Assembly (NCBI GenBank): GCA_015501595.1
Contig: JADNRX010000151.1
Coordinates: 59,229-123,228, forward strand
Origin: Hymenopellis radicata
Lineage: Eukaryota; Basidiomycota; Agaricomycetes; Agaricales; Physalacriaceae
Reading direction: 5' to 3'
DNA: 64,000 nucleotides
Below are positions 20,338 through 32,522 of the stretch, in pieces. The position numbers and the translations under genes are program-made. Below the pieces are notes generated by a model. That model made no database searches, was not told the origin of the DNA, and saw only the letters and a program-made list of their open reading frames with translations. The first letter of the stretch is position 1; every line of letters starts with the position of its first letter.

Positions 20338-22657
20338 TCAGTTAGACATTGTTCCGTCAGCGCCATCGACGACGCTCACATCCGCATTAGCGATACGTTC
20401 CTGGATATCGGAGGGCATATCATTAGAACTTCCTATGATAGAATCTCTATCAACAAACTCGCCCTCGAGGAAGCGCGCCAATCGTTCGAATTCTCTGGCG
20501 AGATCCTCCTCGGAAGCCTTGAAGCTAGCGCGATCGAAATCTATAATGAAGACTTCGCCGTGTCCATTGTACATCATGTTCCAAGAGCGCAGATCACGAT
20601 GAAGGACACCTGCCGAGTGAATGTTCTTGAGGGTCTTCTTCAGAGACAACCTGAAAAGCTCGTTAGTGACTGCCTTTACATTAGAAACCGACGTGCTTCT
20701 CAGTAGCAGAGAACTTGATCTTCCTGTCACCGTCCATGCGCCGACCGAGGGGATTTCCGACATTGTGCATGACCAGAGCGCCGAGCCCACGGGTGTCATC
20801 CTGATAATAGCCGAAGACATATGGTATGCCGGTAACGCCGGCGGCCTGGAGGTGGCAGTACACGTCGTATTCGTGGCGGAGAGACATGAGGGTCTCTCTG
20901 GTGTCGGCTATTTTAGCAACCAAACGGCTACACGGCACCCTCTCATGGCCTGGTCCCAATACTGCTGTATACGCTTTCCCCGTCGCGCCGCGCCCTAGTT
21001 TGGCAGTAAGGATCAAGGGAAGGCAGTTCTTCGCTTTGTAGATTTTGGAACGGGGATAGTCTGGTGAGAGAAGGACCTCTGGCGTGGGGGAGTTGTACGT
21101 TCCGTATCGAATATACAGCGCGAGTACAGGATGCGTCTTGAAGTATTTATGTGTTCGCTGCAGTCAAATATGTTAGAATGGCGTGTTAACGCAAGCAGTA
21201 GACGTACCAGGCGTAAATCTTTCGGGACCTTCTTCTTCTCGTCCTTGGCGTCGCGTATCAGATCATGTAGTCGTGATGAAGGGCGCTAATTTGAAGTTAA
21301 CCATCTACCTGAACAGCAAAGTGAGAATTCGCACAGAAGCGGGTGGAGAACTTGGTGCTGCAGTGCGACGACGTTTGGATGGTGACTCTTCTGAAAGATG
21401 GTCGCCGCTTCGTTTTCTAGAGCTGTTAGAGCCTTCTGAAGGACTCTGCTCGTCCGGTGGTGGCGTACTGAATGAGCTCACACGTTCAAAGACGTCATGG
21501 AATATGCACAGATGCATACCAAGCATCAGCTTACTATAGAACGAATAAGGATCACCGACATCAACAATAGGCGTCAAGTAAAGCGTTTGGGTCTGCCTGT
21601 GGCGGATACCGATTCGGAGCAGATTTCCACAATCAAAGAGGATAACAGAAACATCATAGCGGACGGCTTTAAACCACGCCTAACAGGATTTCAGGATGCA
21701 AGTTCATGACGGTTTAAGAAATCTCACCCTTTGAAGAAGATCTCTCGCGGAAGGCGGACGTCGAGGCGGCGCTGGACGAATATCTTTCGGCCTGAAGTGC
21801 GTTGGCGCCAGTTGTTTAGCGCCTGAAGCCTCAGACGGCAGGTCTTTATGTCGAGAATTATGTGGTCTTTTCGACGTACGAAGTGCGGATGTCGTTGGGG
21901 GAGCGGTTTCGGGTAAGTGCCATAATGGGTTTTCGGCATCCGGGGGACGTACGGCGCTGGGCGTAGGAGGGTGTCCTGCTGGGTACGAATTAACAAGCCA
22001 AGGGAAGTCGACAATTTGATCGTCCGCATCAGGAGCAGGAACGAGCTCATCCATCTCTTCCAAGCACCATTCGCCATTCGGGCAGAGAAGCATTCCCAGT
22101 GCGAATACTGGAAACTGATCCATGATGGGTCGAATTCGTTCCTGCGATGTAGGAGAGAATCCCCCGAAGTCCTTTTCAGCGTAAGGCATCGTTTTCAGGA
22201 CAAAATCCTCATCGTGGAATGGCGTATTGCGATTGGTGTGCGGATATGGGTTTCGCTGCCAACCAACGATCCGGTCCATGTAGGGGTCGTTTGGGTGTAT
22301 AATGATGCCAGAGACAAGCTGCAACGACGCCGATGCAATCCCAGCCGTGTAGGGATTCCGGACGTCCTGTGTCTTGTAGTTGTCGTCGCTTTTTGGATAG
22401 GGCATGCGGGAGAAATGGTACATTGCATCCTCGAAAGCCAGTTGAGCTGCGACAGGGAAGAGAGTATCGACAGAGGTGAAGATATCGTCAATGAGGGACG
22501 GCAGGACACAAATACGCTTTAAGATGAGATTTTCGTCCAGGTGCGTGTCGGGAAAGTGCAGGAATGATTCCGGTGGAGGGAAAGGCGGGTCGCGGAGGGC
22601 ATACGGAGGTGGAATGAAACTAAAGAACTCTTGTGCGCAGGTCTCTTCGGGTGGCAT
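20338..22657 (-). CDS. Atypical protein kinase with long N-terminal region
   Basis: Five exons: 22657-21728, 21679-21335, 21285-21208, 21157-20697 and 20650-20338. Phases add up to 708 residues. Introns 1-3 are GT-AG; intron 4 (20696-20651) fits only as GC-AG. The first ~430 residues are a Pro-rich and unknown region, with a basic SKRRRT patch that may be nuclear. The kinase part begins with a glycine loop (LGRGATGKAY), a VAK lysine (LVAKIADTRE) and a central-lobe VHN-type hinge (LVMHNVGNPL). The catalytic loop is HRDLRSWNMM, but the metal-binding DFG is DFD (IIDFDRAS). The shape, with a short C-lobe, matches the large Agaricomycete families of small atypical kinases. Substrate and role are unknown. 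It is convergent with the DUF6699-type gene, 145 bp apart. Confidence 0.78.
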
Positions 22658-24361
22658 ACTGGATTGTGGCGGTAGTTGGTTAAGGGGTGATGGTTGGCAT
22701 CAAAGGACCATTCAACCCAATTTAGGCAGCGTGACCATCAACCTCCGTGATGGTCCATTGTAGCACAACTGACCTGGAGTGCCAGGAGTGGCCAGGACCA
22801 CTTTAAAAGGCCTATTAGTATTTGCCCGTAAGCGCCATGATCAAGAGGAAACGTGATCGCGTGCCATCTTTATTTGACCATGTATGTCTACTACTTCCTC
22901 TCTTGCACCACGATGAGCTCGACCGACGACGATAATGTCCAGCATTGACGTCCTCCACCATGATGGCGCCCCATGCACATCGAGTCGAACGCTCTGTTCG
23001 GCGACGTTCATTCTATTGACCAGCATACACGCCCGGAGACTCTTGACATGGGCGATATTGGCAGCGGAACATAAGTAAAGAGGATTCGTCAGTCATCTAG
23101 GCGTACGTGAGGTTTTTTTTTTTTCATTTCTATTATGTGGTCGTCTTACCGTTGTACGACTAGTCCCGCTTGCGCCGCAAGATGACTCGCTTTCTTTCCT
23201 TGGCTGTCGGCCGGTGCTTTCTGCCCATCAACCGCGTTCTCAAAAGGCGCGATAGGTGCCTTCTTTTGTGTATTCGCACCACGATGTGCGCTGCCCCGCA
23301 TAATGCCCGACGCACCCGCTACGGTCAGCTCTGCATGTGGTAGACGAGATGGGACGGCAGTCACACTGCGCAGGCGTTGTGCTCGTTGGAGGTCAAGGTA
23401 TTCACTTCCTTGGTTCCTTGTGTCCTGGTCTCACTATCCAATCAGTATATCCAACGATCTTTGGCGCGCTAATGCCCTTGCTTTTGTACGGCACAGCTCC
23501 TTCTCCGGCGATAGCATGATGCTAATGGACGAGTCGCCAGTGGACCTATCGTCTTCCTCGTTCTCCATATCGATGTCGTAACTTCCGTGCCCCAGCACAC
23601 ATTCCAACTACTCTTCGACTTCGAGCCCAATCCTTACGCGGCTACCACCTTTACCTCCCGCGCCGACATTTGTCGTGAAGGCGCCGCCCCAACACGCTCC
23701 ATACATGCGCGTGTACTTGCCCGCCTTACTCCTCGAGAGTCGTTCCGGTATAACGGGCGCTGAATGGCTTGCCGTAGAGACAAATGGTTACCCATTTGGT
23801 TCTACAAGGTTCGAAGAAGAAGGGTTTGAATACGGCTTTAGTACTTGGACATAGGCACGCCCAGCCAACGTGCATCGAATTACAGGACGTTATTAATTGC
23901 TACGTTCAAAGAGCCTTCTCATTTTCCCGTTTCCACCTTTCCTATACGCTTTTCGTCTTATTCTTCTACTACTACTGCAAGGACTATTATGTATCGCCTT
24001 TGTACAGGCTTTCGGGTTTTCACGATTTCCTGATTTATTTACACTTTTTATTTCGTTTCAAAAACACTTCCTAGCGTTCATGTCATTCTATATTTTAATT
24101 AGTCGTCCAGGCTCTGCGCTCAACGTTCATCTCTCCTCAACGCAACCGCGTGTTCAGAGTCCATTTCGCTATCACAAGGTGCGTGTCTCAATTGTCTAGA
24201 CTTGTTGTACTGAAGCTATTGAAAGCGGGTGCCATCCACGCGATAGTAGCGGCGCGGCTGTATGTGTTACAGTCGCGGCAAGCGCGATCTTGTGGCGGTG
24301 AAACAAGATCAGCCTTAGATTTCACATGGACGGCTACTGTTTCTCAGCCTCCTTGTACATT
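22658..24361. other. Long spacer with decayed repeats, no supported gene
   Basis: Contains a T12 run near 23110 and short open frames without domain signal. GTGATCGCGTGCC with CACCACGATGAGC (about 22852-22920) resembles blocks near 31270, 36760 and 45650. The end, from about 24318 (CACATGGACGGCTACTG), is the F-box promoter border, with the GAGACTT palindrome lost. Confidence 0.5.
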
Positions 24362-25493
24362 ATGGCGTTCAACATTATCCACAACATCTTAAATACGCTT
24401 ACCCACTTCTGCCGCCCCTCTGCTAGTACAGGCCTATTCGGGCCTGTACCGCAAGAGCTTTTGGACCTTGTTATTTTCCACCTCGCCGACGATAGAACCA
24501 CCCTTCTATCGTGTGCACTCGTCCACTCCACTTGGACTAGCATCAGCCGGTATCACCTCCGGCCTCTCATTCTTGTCGTCTCCTCTTCATCTCGTGCCAC
24601 GGAGCTCCTGAACCTCTTATGCTCATCGCGTGAGACACTTTCCTTGTCCATCACTGGCATAGCACTTGTCGGCAACCCGCCCGTCAACGACATCATCACG
24701 AGCGCAAAACTTATCTGTGCGCGGTCTCTGTATAGCAAGCTGCTCCATGTTCTCAAAGCCAAGCACATTACGCTTTGCTCGGGGATAGTCGAGAACGATC
24801 CCTTGCTCGTCCGTACCCTGGCGCAATATTTTCCAGGGCTCACCGACCTCAGAGTGACCTGCGCATCGTGGCTGGACATTACGAGTTTTATGCGCGCCCT
24901 TGCTGGCTCTTTCCCGCGCCTCGCCAAGCTCTGTATCGAGCTTGGATCGGGTGGACTGGCTTTACCGGAGGCATCGCTGTCTGGGGAGTTGCGAGTTCTG
25001 AAACTGGACATGCCTTGCTTACGCAGTCTGCGTGTAGTCGGGTGGAACAATGAGCTGATGCGTTGCTTACGGGATAGCATCGTGGGGACGCTGGAGCGTC
25101 TGGAGATGGAGAGTGCCAACGTGTGGTCGACATGTCGTGTCGAGGAGGCGACTTTGCTGATTCAAAGGAACAAGGAAACGTTGAGGGATGTTCGGTTGAG
25201 CTTCTTGAAGACAGATGGTGGGTGCTTTCTCTCTTCTACATTGCGATGTGCTTATGTCTTCCGCAGTGGCATTTGATTTATCCGGTTTAATGTGTTTGGA
25301 AAACCTCGAAGTTACGCGTGGCATGAGTGATATGGAGGTGTTGGAGGGGTGGAGGTTGCCGAGGTCGTTGAAGAGGTTATATACACGGATTTTGGTTGGT
25401 GCATGGGATTGCACTGGTATTGGGAGAGTTAGTACAGAGGGGGATGTTCTTTTAGAAGGAGAGGAACTAGAAAGAGCTCTGAGGATGTATTAG
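24362..25493 (+). CDS. F-box-like/LRR family copy 4
   Basis: Intact: exon 1 24362-25217, intron 25218-25266 (GTGGGT...CGCAG, phase 1), exon 2 25267-25493, 360 residues. F-box-like GPVPQELLDLVIFHLADD, then SCALVHSTW. LRR-like CLRSLRVVGWNNELM and LIQRNKETLRDVRL. The full family C-terminus LLEGEELERALRMY is present. It is most like copies 1 and 3 in the N-terminal half. The promoter palindrome is deleted (CTACTG joins TTTCTCAG), so expression may differ. Confidence 0.82.
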
Positions 25494-26966
25494 TATCTTG
25501 TCACGAATCAATGATAGTATCATATCGTTCGCACTTAGAGCTCTTGTGTATGGTGCCCCAATAACTTGAAGTGCTGTGCGGATGCAACACAGAGAGTAAC
25601 GTGGTCGCGTCTCCGATGTCAATCTTGACGTCAAGCCAGACGGCCGTCAATGAAAACGGACTAGAAAAGCTAATCACACTTTGAATTTTTTCCATAAACC
25701 GATTCATCCTGCTTCTGTTTAGTATTGCTCACAAACGTGTTTGTCCATTTGCCCTTGAGACGCCGGCGCGAACTACATCAAGCGTTGAAGTTGATTGCCT
25801 AAATGGGATGCAGCGAATCGGAGGTCGGAATTTGGTCGCATCCTTCCTTCCTTACAACCATCACCACCGTCCTGTTCGCGGCACAGGACTTTCTTCGCCT
25901 ATTGGACCCGTTATGGACGCCGTCTCGCGACTCATGGTCAAGCGAGTTTGCTCGCAGGAAATACCCGGTGGGATGGGATGCATGTTCATGGTACGCGTTC
26001 ACGTCATTTCCGAGTCGCTATGCCCTGAACTCCACTGTCATCGACAGGCTTGCATCAGTGGTGTAGTCTTGCGCGCTACGTGAATTATACTAGTTCCTAG
26101 GAACTATCTGCTGCGACTCCTACGACCAATTGTTTCCTCCGTAGGGTATACACGGTTCTTGTCATATAGTGCTTACACTAAGCAGCGTTACCTCCTCCCA
26201 GCCTCTCAAACCGTCTAGCAATCCCTCTGTCACCATTGTCTACGTGCGGTTGAACGTTGATTTCTTATTGTACGCGTCTTCTCCGTCAAGGCAGCTAAGT
26301 AATATGCCTTGGTTGGTTTGATTTTTACATCCATTTTCGTCTTCCTAATATCTTCTTTCTAGAGCCAGCGGAATTTAGAGGACCAGGTTCAAACATCCGC
26401 GACCGTCTATAGCACTTCATTGCAGGTTCCATCTGCTTGACTGCCGTACAACATGTCGATGGCTCATTCGGTTCGCAAAGACCGTCGCCCGCCCAGCTCC
26501 CTTGACATCGAGACGCCAAGGACTCCATGTCGCCACTACATAGTGCCTCGGCCAGCTAGAAGGATGTTGGACGCACGATGAACGAACCAGAGCTCAGTAT
26601 GCGCGACGGCGGGGACCATCCACGCCGTAGGTTAAATGCCGGCGTGGTCGTCTGTGTCAATCACAGAGTTGGTGATCGAGTTGTCGCAGATATTCTTGGA
26701 AGTGCACAAGCTTCGGATTTTTCGTGTTGCTGATGGTAGGAGCTCTTTTCGTCGATATGTATTGTTTCTAAATGCTAAATGTCTTCTTTGGCTTAGGTGC
26801 TGGAGGTCTCGCGAAAACGAATCGTCCAACCACCAACCAACGAGGACTTGTCAAGTCTTTCAATGTCGAGTGCACTTTGCTTCGATCTGAAGGCTGTGCG
26901 CACATGACACACTTCCAAAAGTTTCTGTTTATATAATGAACACCCGGTCCTTCATCCACGTTCACG
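25494..26966. repeat. Spacer with F-box-unit repeats and composite promoter
   Basis: TTGATTGCCTAAATGGGATG (about 25790), and GATGGTAGGAGCTCTTTTCGTC (about 26734, shared with 29579, 37811, 46993 and 49907). The promoter elements at 26843-26936 follow. No gene is supported. Confidence 0.65.
26843..26936 (+). promoter_or_regulatory. Composite promoter of F-box copy 5
   Basis: GAGGACTTGTCAAGTCTTTCAATGTCG-type element (26843-26867), palindrome TGTGCGCACA (26895-26904), CTTCCAAAAG, and TATA box TTTATATAA (26928-26936). The ATG follows at 26967. The order is the same as in copies 6 and 7. Confidence 0.65.
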
Positions 26967-28169
26967 ATGATATTCAGCATTCTCGACAACATCTTGAATA
27001 TGTTGACAGGCCTGAGCGAAATCCATCACAGTGCTGCAGCATCGAGCAATACGCTCCCCACGGCACCATCTTCACCGAACCCCAATCCCCTGATAGACCC
27101 GCCGTCGCCACTTTACATATGTCGGCCATCTAACGACGCCCTTCGCCATCAATATCAATCCACACCTTCCCCCACACATTGCCCCCGCTCCTCGGTTAGT
27201 ACAGGCCCATTCAGGCTTCTACCGCCTGAGCTTCTGGACCTCATTATTTCCCACCTCGCCCACGATAGAGCCACCCTCTTATTGTGTGCACTTGTCCATC
27301 CCACTTGGACCAGCATCAGCCGCTATCATCTCACTCTCACTTTGACCATCGCACCTCTCTCTCGTGCCCGGGAGCTCACGAACCTCTTACTCTCATCGGG
27401 TGAGACACTTTCCTTGTCCATCACTGGCATAGTACTTGTCGGCGTCGGCGGCATACTTCCCCCCAGGAATTGGAGCGAAGAGTCGCCCCTTGCGCGCTCT
27501 TACGACGAATTGCTGCATGCCCTTAAAGCCAAGGGAACCATGCTGCGCTCGGGCTCGGTGAAAAACGACCCGTCACTCGTCGGGATCTTCGCCCAATATT
27601 TCCCGGATCTTACCACTTTCCAAGTAGCCCCCGCATGTGGCCCGGACATTAAGATCTTCATGCGGGCCCTTTCCGGCTCGTTCCCCCGGGTCGTCGAACT
27701 CGATATCGACCTTATTATGTTTCTAATTGATGTGCCAAACGCATCTCTCTCTGGGTTCCGTGATGTCAGACTGGCTATGCCGTGTTTACGCACTCTGCGC
27801 GTGATCTCGTGGAGTAACGAGCTTGTGCGCTGGTTGGGAGATAATGTCGTGGGGACGTTGGAGCGGTTGGAGCTGGAGAGCCGGAGTAGGCAGTTGGCGT
27901 GTCGTTTGGGAGAGGCGATTACGTTGATTGAAAGGAACAAGGGAACGTTGAGGGATTTGCGGTTGATTTTTGTGAAGCGCGATGGTGAGCAGCCTCTGCT
28001 TTCTATGTTTGCGATGTGCTCATCTCGTCTGTTGGTAGTGACTTTTGATTTGTCGGGTTTAGTGCGTTTGGAGCACCTCGAAGTTGCGAGTCGGGAATGG
28101 GAAATGGACGTGGCGTTGAATGGGTGGAAGCTGCCAACATGCTTACGGGGGTACATCTACGGAATGTGA
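26967..28169 (+). CDS. F-box-like/LRR family copy 5, divergent, C-terminal frameshift
   Basis: Exon 1 26967-27984, intron 27985-28038 (GTGAGC...GGTAG, phase 1), exon 2 28039-28169, 382 residues. It has an extra ~50-residue insert before the F-box (LLPPELLDLIISHLAHD). The LRR-like part is diverged (CGPDIKIFMRAL; CLRTLRVISWSNELV). In exon 2 the frame ends early at 28169. Shifting by one base near 28150 would restore the family tail down to a TGA near 28273 (LEGAVLQRALGM). The protein therefore lacks about 35 C-terminal residues. It may still be functional; it is the most divergent copy. Confidence 0.75.
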   Translation: MIFSILDNILNMLTGLSEIHHSAAASSNTLPTAPSSPNPNPLIDPPSPLYICRPSNDALRHQYQSTPSPTHCPRSSVSTGPFRLLPPELLDLIISHLAHDRATLLLCALVHPTWTSISRYHLTLTLTIAPLSRARELTNLLLSSGETLSLSITGIVLVGVGGILPPRNWSEESPLARSYDELLHALKAKGTMLRSGSVKNDPSLVGIFAQYFPDLTTFQVAPACGPDIKIFMRALSGSFPRVVELDIDLIMFLIDVPNASLSGFRDVRLAMPCLRTLRVISWSNELVRWLGDNVVGTLERLELESRSRQLACRLGEAITLIERNKGTLRDLRLIFVKRDGEQPLLSMFAMCSSRLLVVTFDLSGLVRLEHLEVASREWEMDVALNGWKLPTCLRGYIYGM

Positions 28170-29780
28170 TTCCTAAGTATGGGCATTGTGGTATTAGGGA
28201 TACGGGTCGGGTTGATATGGGGCCGGGTATCTTTCTTGAGGGTGCGGTTCTGCAGAGGGCGTTGGGAATGTGAACAATGTCCGTTGTTCAAGTTGTGTAA
28301 TTGTATTCATACTTTCAATGAGAGTGATTTGAGTCTATGTAGTGATGATAGATAGATGTGTTTTGACCTGCATCTAACCTGTAAAGAATACAGCAGGGCC
28401 CGTACTCTACGATAACTGTAATGCTACGTATTTGACTCTACTAGATAGCATCGATTCTGAAACCGTTGTCCTTCGTCTTGTTTTACTCTGCTATCCACTA
28501 CGCAGTATTTGACGTGAGGCTACGGTTACTTAGTATTGAGGCCTCCAAATGTGTTCATGAAAGCCTAGGAGATGTAGTATGAAACTCGGAATCGTCCATC
28601 GCAGACGCCACTTGGCAGGGTTTGACATTGCTTTTTTGGAGTGTTTAAATACAGATAAAATAATGGCTCTTGCATAAGCGGATCGTTCATCCAATTCCGA
28701 ATGAAATCAAGCGAGTTGGAAGTTGATTGCCTAAATAGATCAAGCCAATCAGAAGGTCGGGAGTCAGTCGCTTTCTTCTACCACCATCACGACGCCCCCG
28801 CTATCGTCGCTGGGCAGGACGTACTCGGCGTTATGGACAGTGTCAAGCGGTTGACAGCCAGTCGACTATCATCGTCATTCTTGCCAATCATTGGGTGAGA
28901 CATGCCCTAACGCTTTCCGTCGCGCTATCCTTTGAACGTACGCTTAGCTGCCCCTGCCACGACGCTCCGACACCATTAGTCGCAGAAGGATGTGCTGGCT
29001 CTGGCGCGCGCTACCGGATACCAATATGCAGCCCGTGATGAAGATAGCCTGGCTACTGCACAATCGATTCCGCGCTTCGAGATGTGTCGTACACCGCATT
29101 CCACTCTCATCATAGTGCTCAAACTGGCTGCAGCGTTTCGATGCTACGACGACTAAGGACGTACATGTTGTCACGCTATGCCCCGCACATGGGCTGGTTC
29201 GCTTTGCATCCAGGCCTCCAGCTTTCCACGCCCCGTCCCAAACCGGACTCCGCGCCCCGCCCCCAACGATTCGCAAAGATTTTTCGCGCGGTACATGATT
29301 GGAATCGACTGCCGCCCATGGCCATATCGTGCAACCAATTACATATCTGGTCGGCGTCGACTTCGTTCACGACCGCCAGCTTGACAAGGTTTATCCGGTT
29401 AACAAAACCGTCGCGCTCCCAGCTCCCTCGATATCGAAACACCAAGTGCTCCCCTCGTGCCCCAGTGCTTTGGTTGTCTCCTTTGGACAAAGGATCTTGG
29501 ACGCACTACACGATATTATCGCGGATATGGGTGCCGAGGTTCTTGGAAATGCACGCGTCTCGGATTTTTCGTGTTGCTGATGGTAGGAGCTCTTTTCGTC
29601 CGTGATGTACTGTTTCTAAATGTCGTAGATCCCGGACGCGAGGACGATGAGACTTTTTAAGTCTCAGAATGTCGCAATCGTTCTGGAGGCTGTGCGCCAA
29701 CTGTGCGCACATGACCCCTTTCCAAATGTTTGGTTTATAAGGAGCGCCCTCGACTGTTCCGTCCTTCATTCACATACATC
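28170..29780. repeat. Spacer with F-box-unit repeats and composite promoter
   Basis: Contains TTGGAAGTTGATTGCCTAAA (about 28718), CCACGCCCCGTCCCAAACCGGAC (about 29228), and GCTGATGGTAGGAGCTCTTTTCG (about 29577). The promoter of copy 6 follows. No gene is supported. Confidence 0.65.
29649..29740 (+). promoter_or_regulatory. Composite promoter of F-box copy 6
   Basis: GAGACTTTTTAAGTCTC (29649-29665), AATGTCG (29668-29674), TGTGCGCACA (29702-29711), TTTCCAAA, and TATA box TTTATAAG (about 29733). The ATG is at 29781. Confidence 0.7.
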
Positions 29781-30845
29781 ATGGCCGTCCAAAGCATCTT
29801 AGCCAAGCTTACCCACACTCGCCGCTCCTCTGCTTGTACCGGCCCATTCGGGCTTGTACCGCAGGAGCTTCTTGACCTTGTCATTTTCTTCCTCGCCGAC
29901 GACAAGGCCACCCTCTTATTCTGTGCACTTGTCCACCCCACCTGGACCAGCATTAGCCGGCACCATCTCCCGTCTCTCAGTCTTGTCATCTCCTCTCCAT
30001 CCCGTGCCAAGGAGCTCAGAAATCTATTACACTCATCGTGTGAGACGCTTTCCTCGTGTATAACCGGCATTACGCTCGTCGGCGGCATACCCTTTGACGA
30101 CATCCTCGCAAACGGCAAATCTCCCCGTGCGCGGTCCTATAGCAAGTTGCTCGACATCCTTAAAGCCAAGCATGTCATGCTTCGCTCGGGGGTGGTCGAG
30201 AATGAGGCGTCACTCGTCACACTCGTCGCCCAGTACTTCCCGGATCTTCCCAGTGTTAAGGTTATCTGCGCATCGTACCAGGACATCACGAGCTTCATGC
30301 GCACGCTTTCCAGTTCTTTCCCGCGCCTTGTCGAACTCAGTATAGAGCTTGCATCGAGTGGATTGGATATACCGGATGCATCGCTATCTGGGTTGCACGA
30401 TTTCAGACTGGCTAAGCCGTGCTTACGCACCCTGCGCGTGGTCGGGTGGAATAATGATCTCGTGCGCTGGTTGGGGGATAACATTGCGGGGACGCTGGAG
30501 CGTCTGGATTTGGAGAGTGCCAGCGTTTGGTCGACATGTCATGTCGAGGAGGCGATTCCGCTTCTTCAAAGGAATAAGGAAACATTGCAGGATGTGAGGC
30601 TGAGCTTTGTGAAACGCAATGGTTAGTGGTTTCCTCCTTCTCTATGCTCGAGATGTGCTTATCTGTCTGTAGTGGCTTTCGATCTATCGAGCCTAACGCG
30701 TTTGGAAACTTTGGAGTTTGCGGGTGCGGCGGGTGATATGGAGATGGCGCTGAATGGGTGGCGGCTGCCGAGGTCCTTGAAGAAGGTATATTTACGGGAT
30801 GCGATTTCTGTGTTGACTCGGCAGTGTGGTATGAGTGTTGCTTGA
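29781..30845 (+). CDS. F-box-like/LRR family copy 6
   Basis: Intact: exon 1 29781-30621, intron 30622-30672 (GTTAGT...TGTAG, phase 1), exon 2 30673-30845, 337 residues. The start MAVQSILAKLTHTRRSS is a shortened version of the family leader. F-box-like GLVPQELLDLVIFFLADD, then CALVHPTW and SRHHL. LRR-like YQDITSFMRTL and PCLRTLRVVGWNNDL. The tail stops at QCGMSVA, before the EGEEL motif. It is closest to copies 2 and 7. The full composite promoter lies upstream. Confidence 0.83.
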
Positions 30846-32522
30846 ATACCGAGGGGGACACTTCATTGAGGGAGAGAATATGCAAACAGCTCTCAGACTG
30901 TTTTTCAGCATTTTGTCACTGTCTGATATACTTCTAATGTCATTGATATCCGAATCCAACTTGGTCTAATTCTTTGACTATTTGTGCATGCACTCTTACC
31001 TTTTCTTCGCCCTTTTCTTGACTATGCTTCGTTGCCTAGTAACGACGGCGTTAGTGGGTTCATGTAGCCGTGTTCATGGTAAAGAGTTCATTGGAAGGTG
31101 AACTAGTGGTGAACTACTAGTCGCCAAGGGCCTGTCGTTTCATTAGCAGGAGCCGCATAGTGTTCGAAGGAACGCACACTGCTTCCCGAGCGCATGTAGG
31201 ACAATCTAAAGTGGTCCACGCTCCTCCAAAGGCTTAAGAATGCATCTGTGTAGAGAGCGATGAGCCCGTGATCGCGTTTAATTGTTTGACTGTGTGTGGC
31301 AAAGCAGTCCTCCTCATTCCCCACCACGATGAGCGCGGCGGCGCGTAATGCTCTCATCGCTAGCGCGCACGACGACGACGACGACCCAGCTACTAAGACA
31401 CTTGAATCGGCTCGCGCTGCTGCTTCTCCGGGCTTTCCCAATCCCCATCGCCCTCGTCGGGACCAGGCATGGGCGACGTTGAGGACAACCAAAGCGTAGC
31501 CTCCAATCATCTTCGCTGCTTCGACTATACCCTGTCTGTGTCTCCGAGACCAGCGTACGCGCCTTGAACAAGGCTCCGACTCCATCGGCCACGCGCATCG
31601 TGCACGACATATTCGCTTCATTCAACCCCATCCATCACCTGGCCTCTCTATGCACGATGTAGCGCTGGTTTCACATCGTACGCGTCTTGTCCATCAAGGC
31701 GCCTTGTATGCCCTGGTAGATCTTGCTTTTACGTCCATTTTGTCTACTTAGCATCATGTTTTAGAGCAAGCCCAAGACTACGTCTACGAAAAGTCAGCCG
31801 ATTCAAACATCTTCAACTGTCGACCTGGTGCGTCCTTCCGTCCATCACCACTTTGTTGATATCTCATTCTGTATTGGATTCAGCCCCTACAGCCGTGAAA
31901 CTGTAAAACTACTCGCCAGTTCGATATGGCTCATCTGGTCCACAAAGTCGTCGCGCTGCCAGCTCCCGCGATGTCGAGACACCAAGCACTCCCCTTGTCC
32001 CCCGTATCGCCACTAGTGCCTTGGTCGGCTACTTTGGAGGAAGGGATTTGGACGTACGATGGAGGACATCACTGCCCTCAATATTCCCCACACCGACAGG
32101 GGGACCATCCGCGCGATAGATTAAATGCCGGAGTGGCACTAGGTCCTGCCGTCGATGATGAGTCCCGAGCGACTAGGACGAGAAGCGACGTGCGAATCCG
32201 CTGTACGACGCGACCGCGTACGGTGATGGAGTTGTCTTCTACTATGCTTGGGTTCAACGGCTCTTGATCGCGATATCGAGACGGAGAAACAAAATACGGG
32301 ACCTTTGGTGGTATGGGTCTGCGATGTAATGTTTCTGAACGCCTTCTTTGGTTTTGGTTTAGAAGCCGGACGTCTCGGGGCGTTAATTCGGACTAATGAG
32401 ACTTTTCAAGTCTTACAATGTCGTAGTGGCTTCGATCTCGTGCGGTGCGCACACGACCCCTATAACAAGTTTTGTTTATAAAGAACGATTTCGACCGTTC
32501 TCTCTCGATGATCACTTCTATC
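30846..32522. repeat. Spacer carrying copy A of a ~1.2 kb segmental duplication
   Basis: About 31106-32290 is nearly identical to 36593-37765. It includes the open start MSAAARNALIASAHDDDDD (31328 onward), which soon loses frame, so I do not call a gene. The upstream F-box module GAAGCCGGACGTCTCGGGG lies near 32362. Confidence 0.75.
32398..32483 (+). promoter_or_regulatory. Composite promoter of F-box copy 7
   Basis: GAGACTTTTCAAGTCTT (32398-32414), AATGTCG (32417-32423), GTGCGCAC (32445-32452), TATA box TTTATAAAG (32475-32483). The ATG is at 32508 or 32523. Confidence 0.7.

Noticed and set aside
31296..31631. Open frames in the duplicated spacer (MSAAARNALIASAHDDDDD)
   Set aside because: The frame is lost soon after the start, and the duplicate copy at 36787 diverges by indels that are not multiples of three, which argues against coding.
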